Origin: Dietzia sp032248695
GTDB lineage: Bacteria > Actinomycetota > Actinomycetes > Mycobacteriales > Mycobacteriaceae
Direction: 5' to 3'
Assembly (NCBI RefSeq): GCF_032248695.1
Contig: NZ_JAVHXC010000001.1
Location: 186,001 to 250,000 of the forward strand
DNA: 64,000 bases
In this document: one piece after another, positions 7,691 to 16,877 of the stretch
How the letters are laid out: each line of letters opens with the position of its first letter
Position numbering within the stretch: the first letter of the stretch is position 1
The notes under the pieces: generated by a model
What the model saw: the letters and a program-made list of their open reading frames with translations, nothing else
Databases searched by the model: none
What the model was told of the DNA's origin: nothing
Made by a program: the position numbers and the translations under genes

Positions 7691-8796
7691 TGACCAACGC
7701 CAATCTCGCCGCTCTGAGCGCCGCCGGCGTGTCGGTGTGGCTCGACGACCTGTCCCGCCAGCTGCTGGCCACCGGCGAGCTGGAGAAGCGGATGGACGCC
7801 TACTCGATCGTGGGGGTCACCACCAACCCGGCGATCTTCCAGTCGGCCCTGGCGGACTCGACGGCCTACGAGACCGCACTCACCGAGGCCGTCCGAGCCG
7901 ACCGCGACCTCGACTCCGTGGTCCGGGCGTTGACGACGGCGGACGTCCGCGACGCCTGCGACGTCCTCGCGGGCACGTACCGGGCGACCGACGGCGTCGA
8001 CGGGCGCGTCTCCCTCGAGGTCGACCCGGGGCTGGCGCACGACACGCAGGAGACCGTCCGGCAGGCGGTCGAACTCTTCGCCGCGGTGGACCGCCCCAAC
8101 GTCATGATCAAGATCCCGGCCACCGCGGCCGGGCTGCCCGCGATCACCGACGTCATCGGCAAGGGCATCGACGTCAACGTCACGCTCATCTTCTCGGCCG
8201 AGCAGTACCGCGAGGTCGCCGAGGCGTACCTCACCGGGCTCGAACAGGCCGTGGCCGCCGGGCACGATCTGTCGACGATCCACTCCGTCGCGTCCGTCTT
8301 CGTCTCCCGGCTCGACACCGAGATCGACTCGCGCCTGCCCGAGACGTCCGAGCTGCGCGGTCAGGCCGGTCTGGCCATCGCCCGTCTGTGCCAGGAGGTG
8401 TACGACGAGGTCTTCGACCCGGCGGGCCGCTTCGGCGAACTGGCGGACCGCGGCGCCCGGCCGCAGCGTCTCCTCTGGGCCTCCACGGGCGTCAAGGACC
8501 CGGCGTACCCGGACACGTTGTACGTGACCGGACTCGTGACGCACGGAACCGTCAACACCATGCCGTTCGCCACCATCGAGGCGTTCGCCGATCACGGCGT
8601 CGTGGAGGGTGACACCGTGCGCGGGACCGCCGAGGCGTCCCGGGCCACGCTCGACGCGCTGCGCGCCGAGGGGATCGACCTCGACGAGGTCTTCGCCCTC
8701 CTCGAGCGCCAGGGTGTGGAGAAGTTCGTCACCGCGTGGGACGACCTCCTCGACACGGTGAGGGCGCGGATCGACGAGATCCCGTCGGAGTCGTGA
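7687..8796 (+). CDS. tal: Transaldolase
   Basis: Transaldolase transfers dihydroxyacetone units between sugar phosphates and links the pentose phosphate pathway to glycolysis. The 369-residue length fits actinobacterial TalA. It shows GVTTNPAIFQSAL near the N-terminus. The Schiff-base lysine lies in VMIKIPAT at about residue 141, followed by DVNVTLIFS. The start is ATG 7687, which overlaps the tkt stop as ATGA. A second ATG at 7690 is also possible and gives better spacing to GGAGG. Confidence 0.96.
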   Translation: MMTNANLAALSAAGVSVWLDDLSRQLLATGELEKRMDAYSIVGVTTNPAIFQSALADSTAYETALTEAVRADRDLDSVVRALTTADVRDACDVLAGTYRATDGVDGRVSLEVDPGLAHDTQETVRQAVELFAAVDRPNVMIKIPATAAGLPAITDVIGKGIDVNVTLIFSAEQYREVAEAYLTGLEQAVAAGHDLSTIHSVASVFVSRLDTEIDSRLPETSELRGQAGLAIARLCQEVYDEVFDPAGRFGELADRGARPQRLLWASTGVKDPAYPDTLYVTGLVTHGTVNTMPFATIEAFADHGVVEGDTVRGTAEASRATLDALRAEGIDLDEVFALLERQGVEKFVTAWDDLLDTVRARIDEIPSES

Positions 8797-10373
8797 CCGA
8801 CCCCGACCGCGTGGACGCGTCCGTCGCCGACACCTCGATCGGCGCCCCCGAGGGGTGGGTCAACCCGCTCCGCGATCCCCGGGACCGGCGACTGCCGCGG
8901 ATCGCGGGACCGTCGGGACTGGTGATCTTCGGCGTCACCGGGGACCTGTCCAAGAAGAAGCTCATCCCGGCGATCTACGACCTGGCCAACCGAGGTCTCC
9001 TGCCGCCCGGGTTCTCCCTCATCGGGTTCGGTCGACGCAAGTGGTCGCACGGGGAGTTCGCGGCGTTCGCCCGCGAGCAGGCTCGCGAGCGGTGCCGCAC
9101 GCCGTTCCGTGAGGACGTGTGGGAGCAACTCGCCGCGGGCCTGAGGTTCGTGACCGGGACCTTCGACGACGACGAGGGCTTCGACCGCCTGGCGGACCAG
9201 CTCGTCGCCCTGGAGGCGGAACGGGGCACCGCCGGCAACTACGCGTTCTACCTGTCCATCCCCCCGGATGACTTCCCGACCGTCTGCCGGCACCTCGATC
9301 GCACGGGCTGTACCCGGGGCCCGGAGGGATCCTGGCGCCGCGTGGTCATCGAGAAGCCCTTCGGGCACGACCTGGCCAGCGCGCGTGAACTCAACTCCGT
9401 GGTGGGTGCGGTCTTCCCGGAGGACTCGGTGTTCCGGATCGATCACTACCTCGGCAAGGAGACGGTGCAGAACATCCTGGCGCTGCGCTTCGCCAACCAG
9501 CTGTTCGAGCCGGTGTGGAACGCCAACCACGTCGACCACGTGCAGATCACGATGGCCGAGGACATCGGTCTCGGCGGCCGGGCCGGCTACTACGACGGCA
9601 TCGGTGCGGCGCGCGACGTCATCCAGAACCACCTCATCCAGCTGATGGCGCTGGTGGCGATGGAGGAGCCGACCGACTTCTCGGCCGCGGCCCTGCGCGC
9701 GGAGAAGACCAAGGTCCTCGAGTCCACCTCGCTGGCCCTGCCCGTCTCCGAGACCGCCGCGCGCGGCCAGTACGCCGGCGGGTGGCAGGGTTCGGAGCAG
9801 GTCGTGGGTCTGAAGGACGAGGAGGGCTACGACCCCTCCTCGACCACCGAGACGTACGCGGCCATCACCCTCGAGGTCCACAACCGTCGCTGGGCGGGGG
9901 TGCCGTTCTACCTGCGGACCGGGAAGCGCCTGGGTCGACGGGTCACCGAGATCGCGGTCGTGTTCCGGCGTGCCCCCCACCTGCCCTTCGACGCGACGAT
10001 GACGCAGGAACTCGGGCAGAACGCGCTCGTGATCCGGGTCCAGCCGGACGAGGGCGTCACGCTGCGCTTCGGTTCCAAGGTCCCGGGGACCGCGATGGAG
10101 GTCCGCGACGTCAACATGGACTTCGCGTACGGCGAGGCGTTCACCGAGTCCTCCCCCGAGGCCTACGAACGGCTCATCCTCGACGTCCTGCTCGGGGAAC
10201 CGTCGCTGTTCCCCGTCTCGCGCGAGGTCGAGCTGAGCTGGCAGCTGCTGGACCCGGTGCTGCGGGAGTGGGAGTCGGACGGGCAGCCCGAGCAGTATCA
10301 GGCGGGCACGTGGGGGCCGAAGGGCGCCGACGAGATCCTGGCCCGTAGCGGCCGCGCATGGAGGCGACCGTGA
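8793..10373 (+). CDS. zwf: Glucose-6-phosphate 1-dehydrogenase
   Basis: Zwf oxidises glucose 6-phosphate with NADP+, the committed step of the oxidative pentose phosphate branch. The dinucleotide-binding motif GVTGDLSKKKLIPAIYDL lies near residue 47. The active-site signature RIDHYLGKE is at about residue 215. The 526-residue length includes a roughly 40-residue N-terminal extension before the Rossmann fold. The GTG at 8793 overlaps the tal stop (GTGA). The partner OpcA follows with the same kind of overlap, which fits assembly of the actinobacterial Zwf-OpcA complex. Confidence 0.96.
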   Translation: MTDPDRVDASVADTSIGAPEGWVNPLRDPRDRRLPRIAGPSGLVIFGVTGDLSKKKLIPAIYDLANRGLLPPGFSLIGFGRRKWSHGEFAAFAREQARERCRTPFREDVWEQLAAGLRFVTGTFDDDEGFDRLADQLVALEAERGTAGNYAFYLSIPPDDFPTVCRHLDRTGCTRGPEGSWRRVVIEKPFGHDLASARELNSVVGAVFPEDSVFRIDHYLGKETVQNILALRFANQLFEPVWNANHVDHVQITMAEDIGLGGRAGYYDGIGAARDVIQNHLIQLMALVAMEEPTDFSAAALRAEKTKVLESTSLALPVSETAARGQYAGGWQGSEQVVGLKDEEGYDPSSTTETYAAITLEVHNRRWAGVPFYLRTGKRLGRRVTEIAVVFRRAPHLPFDATMTQELGQNALVIRVQPDEGVTLRFGSKVPGTAMEVRDVNMDFAYGEAFTESSPEAYERLILDVLLGEPSLFPVSREVELSWQLLDPVLREWESDGQPEQYQAGTWGPKGADEILARSGRAWRRP

Positions 10374-11290
10374 TCATCGACCTACCCGACACCTCGACCC
10401 GCGACATCTCCAAGAAGCTCGTGCAGATCCGTGAGGAGGCGGGCCTCAGCACGATCGGCCGGGTGCTCACGCTCATCGTCATCACGGACCACGTCCGCGG
10501 CAGCGAGTCGGCGATCGACGCCGCCAACGAGGCGAGTCGGGAGCACCCGTGCCGCGTGATCGTGGTCATCCGTGGGCGACGGGCGGACGCCGACCGGCTC
10601 GACGCCCAGATCCGCGTCGGCGGGGACGCCGGCGCCGCAGAGGTCGTCGTGCTGCGCACCTCCGGCGCGATGGCCTCGCAGTCGGCATCGTTGGTCACCC
10701 CGCTCCTCCTGCCGGACACCCCGCTCGCGGTGTGGTGGCCCCGTCACTCCCCGACGCTGCTGTCCGAGGACCGTGTGGGACGGCTCGCGCGTCGACGGAT
10801 CGTCGACTCGGACGCGGAGGGCCACCCGACGGATGCGCTGGCCAAGCGCGCCGCCGGGTACTCCCCCGGCGACACCGACCTGGCGTGGGCCCGCATCACG
10901 CACTGGCGGTCGCTGCTCGCCGCGACCCTGGACCGGCCGCCGTTCGAGCCGATCACGGGCGCCACGGTGTGTGGGCCCGAGCGTGCCGCGTCGGTCGACC
11001 TCGCCGGCGGGTGGCTGGCCTCCCGGCTCGGGATCGATGTGCTCCGCGCCGTGGGGCCCAGGATGGTCGTCCTGGAACGGGCCTCGGGGTCGATCGTGAT
11101 CGAGCAGGTCAGTGCGACGTCGGCCGAGCTGCGCATCACCGGGCAGCCGCCCACGCGGGTGGCACTCGTCGGACGCAGCGTCGCCGACTGCCTGGCGGAG
11201 GAGCTCCGCCGCATGGACACCGACGGCGTGTACGCCGACGCGTTGGCCAACCACGACCGGGTCATCTACACGTCCGCGTCGATCCGCTGA
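10370..11290 (+). CDS. opcA: Glucose-6-phosphate dehydrogenase assembly protein OpcA
   Basis: OpcA binds and activates glucose-6-phosphate dehydrogenase in actinobacteria and cyanobacteria. The 306-residue protein has no enzymatic motif. It starts MIIDLPDTSTRDISKKL and contains the family-typical LLLPDTPLAVWWP. The GTG at 10370 was chosen: it overlaps the zwf stop as GTGA and has GGAGG five bases upstream. An ATG at 10358 is open but lies within that ribosome-binding context. A 74-nt gap separates it from pgl. Confidence 0.94.
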   Translation: MIIDLPDTSTRDISKKLVQIREEAGLSTIGRVLTLIVITDHVRGSESAIDAANEASREHPCRVIVVIRGRRADADRLDAQIRVGGDAGAAEVVVLRTSGAMASQSASLVTPLLLPDTPLAVWWPRHSPTLLSEDRVGRLARRRIVDSDAEGHPTDALAKRAAGYSPGDTDLAWARITHWRSLLAATLDRPPFEPITGATVCGPERAASVDLAGGWLASRLGIDVLRAVGPRMVVLERASGSIVIEQVSATSAELRITGQPPTRVALVGRSVADCLAEELRRMDTDGVYADALANHDRVIYTSASIR

Positions 11291-11364
11291 CCGACCGCCC
11301 GGCCCGCGGGCCGGGCGCCGGGTCCGCCGTCAGTCCCCCACCCACCACAACGACAGGAGCGCCG

Positions 11365-12087
11365 ATGCCAGTCAGCCGTCACCTCGTCCACGAGGACGCC
11401 GAGGCCCTCGCGGAGGCCGCCGCCCTCGCCACGGCGGGCCATCTCAACGAACGGATCGCCGCCGCCGGGCGGGCGACGCTGTCCCTGACCGGCGGGTCCG
11501 TCGGCGTGAAGACGGCCGCGGCCCTCGCGGATTCCGCAGTCGACTGGAGTCGCGTCACGATCTACCTCGGGGACGAGCGGTTCGTCCCGGCGGATGACCC
11601 CGAGCGCAACGACGGACAGCTCGCCGAGGTCCTGCTCGACGCCGTGGGAGACCGGGCGACAGTGCACCGGTGGCCCGCCCGTGGCGAGGATTTCGACGAC
11701 GTCGACGCCGCCGCGGAGGCGTTTCTAGCCGCGAGGGACCTGCCCTCGGGTGACGATCCCCTCTTCGACGTCACGATCCTGGGAATGGGGCCGGAGGGTC
11801 ACATCGACTCGCTGTTCCCGCACACTCCGGCGATCGCCGAGACCGACCGTCTGGCCGTCGGCGTCAGGGACTGCCCCAAGCCCCCGCCGGAGCGCCTCAC
11901 CTTCACCCTTCCCGCGGTGCGTCGTTCCCGACACGTCATCATCGTCGCGACGGGAGACGCGAAGGCCCGGGCCGTCGCCGAGGGGCTCGGCGGAGCCGAT
12001 CCGGCGGACTGGCCGGTCGCCGGGGCCGTCGGGACGGAGTCGACCACGTACCACCTCGACGGACCCGCCGCCTCCATGGTGAGCTGA
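11365..12087 (+). CDS. pgl: 6-phosphogluconolactonase
   Basis: Pgl hydrolyses 6-phosphogluconolactone, the product of Zwf. The 240-residue protein shows the glucosamine/lactonase-superfamily signatures LTGGSVGVKTA, YLGDERFVP and ILGMGPEGHIDSLFP. The ATG at 11365 follows CAGGAGCGCCG. It ends the operon. No 6-phosphogluconate dehydrogenase gene is present here, so the next oxidative step must be encoded elsewhere. Confidence 0.95.
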   Translation: MPVSRHLVHEDAEALAEAAALATAGHLNERIAAAGRATLSLTGGSVGVKTAAALADSAVDWSRVTIYLGDERFVPADDPERNDGQLAEVLLDAVGDRATVHRWPARGEDFDDVDAAAEAFLAARDLPSGDDPLFDVTILGMGPEGHIDSLFPHTPAIAETDRLAVGVRDCPKPPPERLTFTLPAVRRSRHVIIVATGDAKARAVAEGLGGADPADWPVAGAVGTESTTYHLDGPAASMVS

Positions 12088-12105
12088 CCCGCTCAGCCGC
12101 CGACA

Positions 12106-12156
12106 CGACACGGGGTGCGCACCCTCCCTTCCGAGGAGAGTGCGCACCCCGTGTCG
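12106..12156. terminator. Convergent terminator hairpin between pgl and secG
   Basis: A perfect 17-bp inverted repeat pairs 12106-12122 with 12140-12156 across a 17-nt loop. It lies between the convergent pgl and secG genes. No T-run follows on either strand. It probably serves both transcripts. Confidence 0.7.
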
Positions 12157-12185
12157 CGATGCGTGCGGGCCGCCCCGCGGCGCGA

Positions 12186-12419
12186 TCAGCCGAAGCGGAC
12201 GAGCAGGCCGACCGCGATGATGGCGATCACCCAGAGGATCGCCACGACCACGGTGACCCGGTCGAGGTTGCGCTCGACGACGCTGGAGCCGGACAGGCTC
12301 GACTGGACACCGCCACCGAACAGCGAGGACAGGCCACCGCCCTTGCCGCGGTGCAGCAGGATGAACAGCATCAGCAGCAGGCTGGTGATGATGAGGAAGA
12401 TGTCCAGGGCGAGCTTCAT
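12186..12419 (-). CDS. secG: Preprotein translocase subunit SecG
   Basis: SecG is a small two-helix subunit of the SecYEG protein-export channel in the cytoplasmic membrane. The 77-residue protein closely follows mycobacterial SecG: helix 1 (LDIFLIITSLLLMLFIL), the loop HRGKGGGLSSLFGGG, then QSSLSGSSVVERNLDR and helix 2. The ATG at 12419 was chosen because MKLALDI aligns with the usual SecG start. A GTG 18 bases upstream would add six polar residues. It lies downstream of tpiA, and an internal promoter is likely. Confidence 0.95.
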   Translation of the reverse strand: MKLALDIFLIITSLLLMLFILLHRGKGGGLSSLFGGGVQSSLSGSSVVERNLDRVTVVVAILWVIAIIAVGLLVRFG

Positions 12420-12468
12420 GTAGGGATCGTGCCTCACGTCAGGTCGGGCGGTCGGGTGCGACCGCTAC

Positions 12469-12474
12469 AGACTA
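12469..12474 (-). promoter_or_regulatory. Candidate -10 element for secG
   Basis: TAGTCT on the minus strand, about 50 nt upstream of the secG start, in the 123-nt gap after tpiA. The same hexamer precedes gap, metK and mihF. Confidence 0.35.
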
Positions 12475-12542
12475 CCCGGTCGGCAGTCCGTGGTCGGTCC
12501 CGGCGTGCCGGGCCGACGGGGGCCGGGCACACCGGGGGCGGG

Positions 12543-13328
12543 TCAGGGCAGCGGGCCGCCGGCCGCGATGGCGCTCAGCTGGGCGAACTCGTCGGGCTTG
12601 AGGGAGGCCCCGCCCACGAGACCGCCGTCGACATCGGGCTGCTCGAGGAGCTCGCCGACGTTCGAGGCGTTGACGCTGCCGCCGTAGAGCACCCGCATCG
12701 ACTCCGCCGTCTCGGCGTCGGCGAGCTCCGCGAGCGCGGAGCGGATGGCGGCGCACACCTCCTGGGCATCGGACGCCGAGGCGGTCTTGCCGGTGCCGAT
12801 CGCCCACACGGGCTCGTAGGCGATGACCGTGGAGGCCAGCTGCGCGGTCGACAGACCGGCCAGCGACCCCCTGAGCTGGTTCACGACGAACTCGACGTGG
12901 TCGCCGGCCTCGCGGACTTCCAGCTTCTCCCCCACACAGACGATGGGCGACAGGCCGTGACGATGGGAGGCCGCGGCCTTGGCGGCCACCAGCTCGTCGG
13001 TCTCCGCGTGGTAGTCGCGGCGCTCGGAGTGGCCCACGACGACATACGTGCAGCCGAGCTTGGCGAGCATCGCGGCCGAGATCTCGCCGGTGTACGCCCC
13101 GGACTCGTGGACCGAGACGTCCTGCGCCCCGTAGGCGAAACCGAGCTTGTCGCCCTCGATGACGATCTGGACGCCCCGGATGTCGGTGAACGGCGGGATG
13201 AACGCCACGTCGACCTTCTCGAGGTACTTCTCCGGGAGGGCGAAGGCGACCTTCTGCACGAGTGCGATCGCCTCGAGGTGGTTGAGGTTCATCTTCCAGT
13301 TGCCGGCGATGAGCGGGGTACGTGCCAT
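12543..13328 (-). CDS. tpiA: Triosephosphate isomerase
   Basis: TpiA interconverts dihydroxyacetone phosphate and glyceraldehyde 3-phosphate. The 261-residue TIM barrel has all catalytic segments: GNWKMN with the active-site Lys near residue 12, VVVGHSERR with the electrophilic His, AYEPVWAIGTGKTA with the base Glu, and the phosphate-binding YGGSVNASN. The ribosome-binding site is CAGGAGAGAAC. pgk lies 30 nt upstream, and the order gap-pgk-tpiA-secG is the conserved actinobacterial one. Confidence 0.97.
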   Translation of the reverse strand: MARTPLIAGNWKMNLNHLEAIALVQKVAFALPEKYLEKVDVAFIPPFTDIRGVQIVIEGDKLGFAYGAQDVSVHESGAYTGEISAAMLAKLGCTYVVVGHSERRDYHAETDELVAAKAAASHRHGLSPIVCVGEKLEVREAGDHVEFVVNQLRGSLAGLSTAQLASTVIAYEPVWAIGTGKTASASDAQEVCAAIRSALAELADAETAESMRVLYGGSVNASNVGELLEQPDVDGGLVGGASLKPDEFAQLSAIAAGGPLP

Positions 13329-13358
13329 GTTCTCTCCTGTGGTCCTGAAGTGGCCGGG

Positions 13359-14576
13359 TCAGTTGCTGCGCTCGAGGGCGGTGACGCCGGGCAGCTCCTT
13401 GCCCTCGAGGTACTCCAGCGAGGCGCCGCCGCCGGTGGAGATGTGGGAGAAGTTCTCCTCCCCCAGACCCAGCGTGCGCACGGCGGCGGCGGAGTCGCCT
13501 CCGCCGACCACCGAGAAGGCCCCGTCCTTCGTCGCGGTGATGATCGCCTCGGCCACCCCGCGCGTGCCCGCGGAGAACGCCTCGAACTCGAAGACGCCCA
13601 TGGGGCCGTTCCAGAACACGGTCTTCGCCGGACGCAGCTTCTCGGCGAACGCCGCGACCGACTCGGGGCCGATGTCCAGGCCCATCTTCCCCTCGGGGAT
13701 GGAGTCGGCCGACACGGTCGTGTGCGGGGCGTCGGCGGCGAACCCGTCGGCGGCCACCACGTCCACGGGCAGGGTGATGACGTCGCCGTACCTGGCCAGC
13801 AGGTCCCTGCAGGTGTCGATCATCTCCTCCTGCAGGAGCGAGGAGCCCACGCCGTGGCCCTGCGCGGCGAGGAAGGTGAAGCACATGCCGCCGCCGATCA
13901 CGAGGGTGTCGACCTTGGGTGCCAGCGCCTCGATCACCGCGAGCTTGTCGGAGACCTTGGAGCCACCGAGCACCACGGCGTAGGGACGCCCCGGATCACC
14001 GGTGAGGTCGGCGAGCACCTCGACCTCGCTCTGCACGAGATCGCCGGCGTAGGCGGGCAGGAGCTTGGCGACGTCGTAGACGGAGGCCTGGGCGCGGTGG
14101 ACCACGCCGAAACCGTTGGAGACGAACGCCCCGTCCTCGCCCACCAGGCTCGCGAGCTCCGCCGCGAACGCCGCGCGCTCGGACTCGTCCTTGCTCGTCT
14201 CCCTGGCGTCGAACCGGACGTTCTCCACGAGGAGGACGTCGCCGTCGGTCAGTCCGTTGGCCCGCTCGCGTGCGTCCGGCCCCACCACGTCGCCGGCCAG
14301 CTGGACGTACCGGCCCAGCTCGTCACCCAGCTTCTCCGCCACGGGGGCGAGGGAGAACGCGGGGTCGGCCTCGCCCTTGGGGCGGCCGAGGTGCGCGGTG
14401 ATGACGAGCGCCGCACCGGCGTCGAGCAGCGCGTTGAGCGTGGGCAGGGAGGCGGTGATGCGACCGGCGTCGGTGATGGTGGTCCCGTCGAGCGGGACGT
14501 TGAGGTCGCAGCGGACGAGGATCTTTCGACCCTCGACGCCGGCGTCGAGCAGGTCGGAGAGCGTGCTCACGGCCAT
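13359..14576 (-). CDS. pgk: Phosphoglycerate kinase
   Basis: Pgk transfers phosphate from 1,3-bisphosphoglycerate to ADP. The 405-residue protein has the N-domain substrate motif RCDLNVPLDG, HLGRPKGE, the hinge-region GPMGVFEFEAF and the nucleotide-binding VVGGGDSAAAV. The ATG at 14576 (MAVSTLSDLL) was chosen over an upstream in-frame start because CAGGAG lies 9-10 nt before it and the length then matches the family. Confidence 0.97.
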   Translation of the reverse strand: MAVSTLSDLLDAGVEGRKILVRCDLNVPLDGTTITDAGRITASLPTLNALLDAGAALVITAHLGRPKGEADPAFSLAPVAEKLGDELGRYVQLAGDVVGPDARERANGLTDGDVLLVENVRFDARETSKDESERAAFAAELASLVGEDGAFVSNGFGVVHRAQASVYDVAKLLPAYAGDLVQSEVEVLADLTGDPGRPYAVVLGGSKVSDKLAVIEALAPKVDTLVIGGGMCFTFLAAQGHGVGSSLLQEEMIDTCRDLLARYGDVITLPVDVVAADGFAADAPHTTVSADSIPEGKMGLDIGPESVAAFAEKLRPAKTVFWNGPMGVFEFEAFSAGTRGVAEAIITATKDGAFSVVGGGDSAAAVRTLGLGEENFSHISTGGGASLEYLEGKELPGVTALERSN

Positions 14577-14730
14577 GTGGTGGAACTCCTGTCGGGAGAG
14601 AGGTGGCTGGGCCACCGGTGGGTCAGCTGACCGTGCGGCGCCGGTCGATGTGGCCCGGGCCCGGTCGGGACGCTCGTGGCGTACCCGGACCGGGCCCGGT
14701 GGTGGTGCGGTGTCGTCAGGCCCGAAGGTC

Positions 14731-15747
14731 TCAGAGCGACTTGCCGACCAGGCCGATGAGGTCGGCCAGACGGTTGGAGTAACCCCACTCGTTGTCGTAC
14801 CAGGAGGCGATCTTGATCTGGCCGTCGATCGCCTTGGTCAGCGGCGCGTCGAAGATCGACGAGTGCGGGTCGGTGACGATGTCGGACGAGACGATGGGAT
14901 CCTCGGTGTACTTGAGGATGCCCTTCATCGGCCCCTCGGCGGCGGCCTTGACCGCGGCGTTGACCTCGTCGACCGAGGCCTTCTTCTCGAGCTCGACGGT
15001 GAGGTCGGTCAGCGAGCCGGTGGGCAGCGGGACGCGCACGGCGTAGCCGTCGAACTTGCCCTTGAGCTCGGGCAGCACCAGGGAGACGGCCTTGGCGGCG
15101 CCGGTCGAGGTCGGGACCATGTTCAGCGCGGCGGCGCGGGCACGACGCGGGTCCTTGTGGGGCGCGTCCTGCAGGTTCTGGTCCTGCGTGTACGCGTGGA
15201 TGGTGGTCATGAGGCCCTTGACGATGCCGAACTCGTCGGACAGGACCTTGGCCACCGGCGCGAGGCAGTTGGTGGTGCAGGAGGCGTTCGAGATGATCGT
15301 CTGCGAGCCGTCGTACTTGTCGTCGTTGACGCCCATCACGATGGTGATGTCCTCGTCCGACGCGGGGGCGGAGATGATGACCTTCTTCGCGCCGCCCTCG
15401 AGGTGGCCGCGGGCCTTCTCGGCGGAGGTGAAGATGCCCGTGGACTCGACGACGACGTCGACGCCGTAGTCGCCCCACGGCACGGAGGAGGGGCCCTCCT
15501 TGACGGCGAGCGCGCCGATCTTGGTCCCGCCGACCGTGATGGAGTTCTCGTCGTAGGTGACGTCCTTGCCGAGGCGCCCGAGGATCGAGTCGTACTTGAG
15601 CAGGTGAGCGAGCATGTCGTTCGTGGTCAGGTCGTTGACGGCGACGATCTCGATGTCCGTCTTGCCCTCGGCCTTGAGAGCCTCCACCGCGCGGTAGAAG
15701 TTGCGGCCGATACGTCCGAATCCGTTGATGCCTACGCGCACGGTCAC
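14731..15747 (-). CDS. gap: Glyceraldehyde-3-phosphate dehydrogenase
   Basis: Gap performs the NAD-linked phosphorylating oxidation of glyceraldehyde 3-phosphate. The N-terminus MTVRVGINGFGRIGRNF is the dinucleotide-binding motif. The catalytic cysteine is residue 157 in ASCTTNCLAP. WYDNEWGYSNR occurs near the C-terminus. The 338-residue length is normal. The GTG at 15747 has AAGGAG seven nt upstream. It is the first gene of the gap-pgk-tpiA group; whiA lies 121 nt upstream. Confidence 0.97.
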   Translation of the reverse strand: MTVRVGINGFGRIGRNFYRAVEALKAEGKTDIEIVAVNDLTTNDMLAHLLKYDSILGRLGKDVTYDENSITVGGTKIGALAVKEGPSSVPWGDYGVDVVVESTGIFTSAEKARGHLEGGAKKVIISAPASDEDITIVMGVNDDKYDGSQTIISNASCTTNCLAPVAKVLSDEFGIVKGLMTTIHAYTQDQNLQDAPHKDPRRARAAALNMVPTSTGAAKAVSLVLPELKGKFDGYAVRVPLPTGSLTDLTVELEKKASVDEVNAAVKAAAEGPMKGILKYTEDPIVSSDIVTDPHSSIFDAPLTKAIDGQIKIASWYDNEWGYSNRLADLIGLVGKSL

Positions 15748-15820
15748 TTCATGTCTCCTTATTGGTGGTGCGAGAACGCTGGACGTCACCGGGGCCGGGT
15801 GGGGCCCGGGGACGTGACCC

Positions 15821-15826
15821 AGACTA
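15821..15826 (-). promoter_or_regulatory. Candidate -10 element for the gap operon
   Basis: TAGTCT in the context GGGTAGTCTGGG on the minus strand, about 75 nt before the gap start. The long G+C-rich leader could fold, but I see no recognisable regulatory motif in it. Confidence 0.45.
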
Positions 15827-15868
15827 CCCGCCGCCGCCCGGCCCCGTGCAGGGTGTTCAGGGGGCGGA

Positions 15869-16852
15869 TCAGGCGTCGTCCAGCATGTCCTCGGTCACCA
15901 CCGACTCGGTGTCGGGGATGCCGAGTTCCGCGGCCTTGCGGTCGGCCATCGACAGCAGCCGGCGGATCCGTCCCGCGACCGCGTCCTTGGTCATGGGCGG
16001 GTCGGCGAGCTGGCCGAGTTCCTCGAGCGAGGACTGCCGGTGCTGAACGCGGAGCTCGCCGGCCGCGAGCAGGTGGTCCGGGACGTCCTCGGCCAGGATC
16101 TCGAGCGCGCGCTGGACGCGGGCGGCCGCCGCGACGGCCGCGCGGGCGGACCTGCGGAGGTTGGCGTCGTCGAAGTTTGCGAGCCGGTTGGCGGTGGCGC
16201 GGACCTCGCCACGGGAGCGCCGTTCCTCCCAGACGTCCCTGGTGGAGGTGGCGCCGAGGCGGGCCAGCAGGACGCCGATCGCCTCGGCGTCGCGGATCAC
16301 GACCCGGTCCCCTCCGCGGACCTCACGGGCCTTGGCGGTCACACCGAGTCGGCGGGCCGCCCCCACGAGCGCCATCGCCGCCTCCGCGCCGGGGGCCGTC
16401 ACCTCGAGCGCCGAGGAGCGCCCGGGCTTGGTGAGCGACCCGTGCGCGAGGAAGGCGCCGCGCCACGCCGCCTCGGCCGCGGCGACGGAGCCGCCGACCA
16501 CGGCCGCGGGCAGACCGCGGACCGCCCGGCCCGCGGTGTCGACGAGTCCGAGCTGTCGGGCGAGGTCGGCGCCGCGGTTGATGACGCGGATGACGAACTT
16601 GCGGGCGGGACGGCCGCCCGAGCCCCCGATCGGGTGCACCTCGCAGGCCACGGAGAACAGCGCGTCGAGCTCGCCGGTGAGCCGGTCGGCGACCTCGCCG
16701 GAGTCGACCTCCGCCTCGATGACGAGCCGCCCGGACAGCACCTGCAGGGTGCCGGCGAACCTCAGCAGCGCGGCGACCTCGGCCTTCCTGGTCTCGGTGT
16801 TCCCCACGGGGACCCTCACCAGTTCGGACTTGACCTGTGCGGTCAGCGACAC
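15869..16852 (-). CDS. whiA: Sporulation/cell-division regulator WhiA
   Basis: WhiA is a DNA-binding regulator; in Streptomyces it works with WhiB to control sporulation septation, and in Bacillus it affects division. The 327-residue protein begins MSLTAQVKSELVRVPV, has LAGLIDADG-homing-endonuclease-like domains (about 10-200) and a C-terminal helix-turn-helix (LEELGQLADPPMTKDAVAGR). Start GTG 16852 with AAGGAG upstream. It ends the conserved group uvrC-rapZ-yvcK-whiA. Confidence 0.95.
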   Translation of the reverse strand: MSLTAQVKSELVRVPVGNTETRKAEVAALLRFAGTLQVLSGRLVIEAEVDSGEVADRLTGELDALFSVACEVHPIGGSGGRPARKFVIRVINRGADLARQLGLVDTAGRAVRGLPAAVVGGSVAAAEAAWRGAFLAHGSLTKPGRSSALEVTAPGAEAAMALVGAARRLGVTAKAREVRGGDRVVIRDAEAIGVLLARLGATSTRDVWEERRSRGEVRATANRLANFDDANLRRSARAAVAAAARVQRALEILAEDVPDHLLAAGELRVQHRQSSLEELGQLADPPMTKDAVAGRIRRLLSMADRKAAELGIPDTESVVTEDMLDDA

Positions 16853-16877
16853 GCCCTGCTCCTTCGTTCTCCGGTCG

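Noticed and set aside
12159..14630. An 823-codon + strand frame over secG, tpiA and pgk
   Set aside because: It spans three well-supported minus-strand genes and two intergenic gaps, and its product is low-complexity with no motif.
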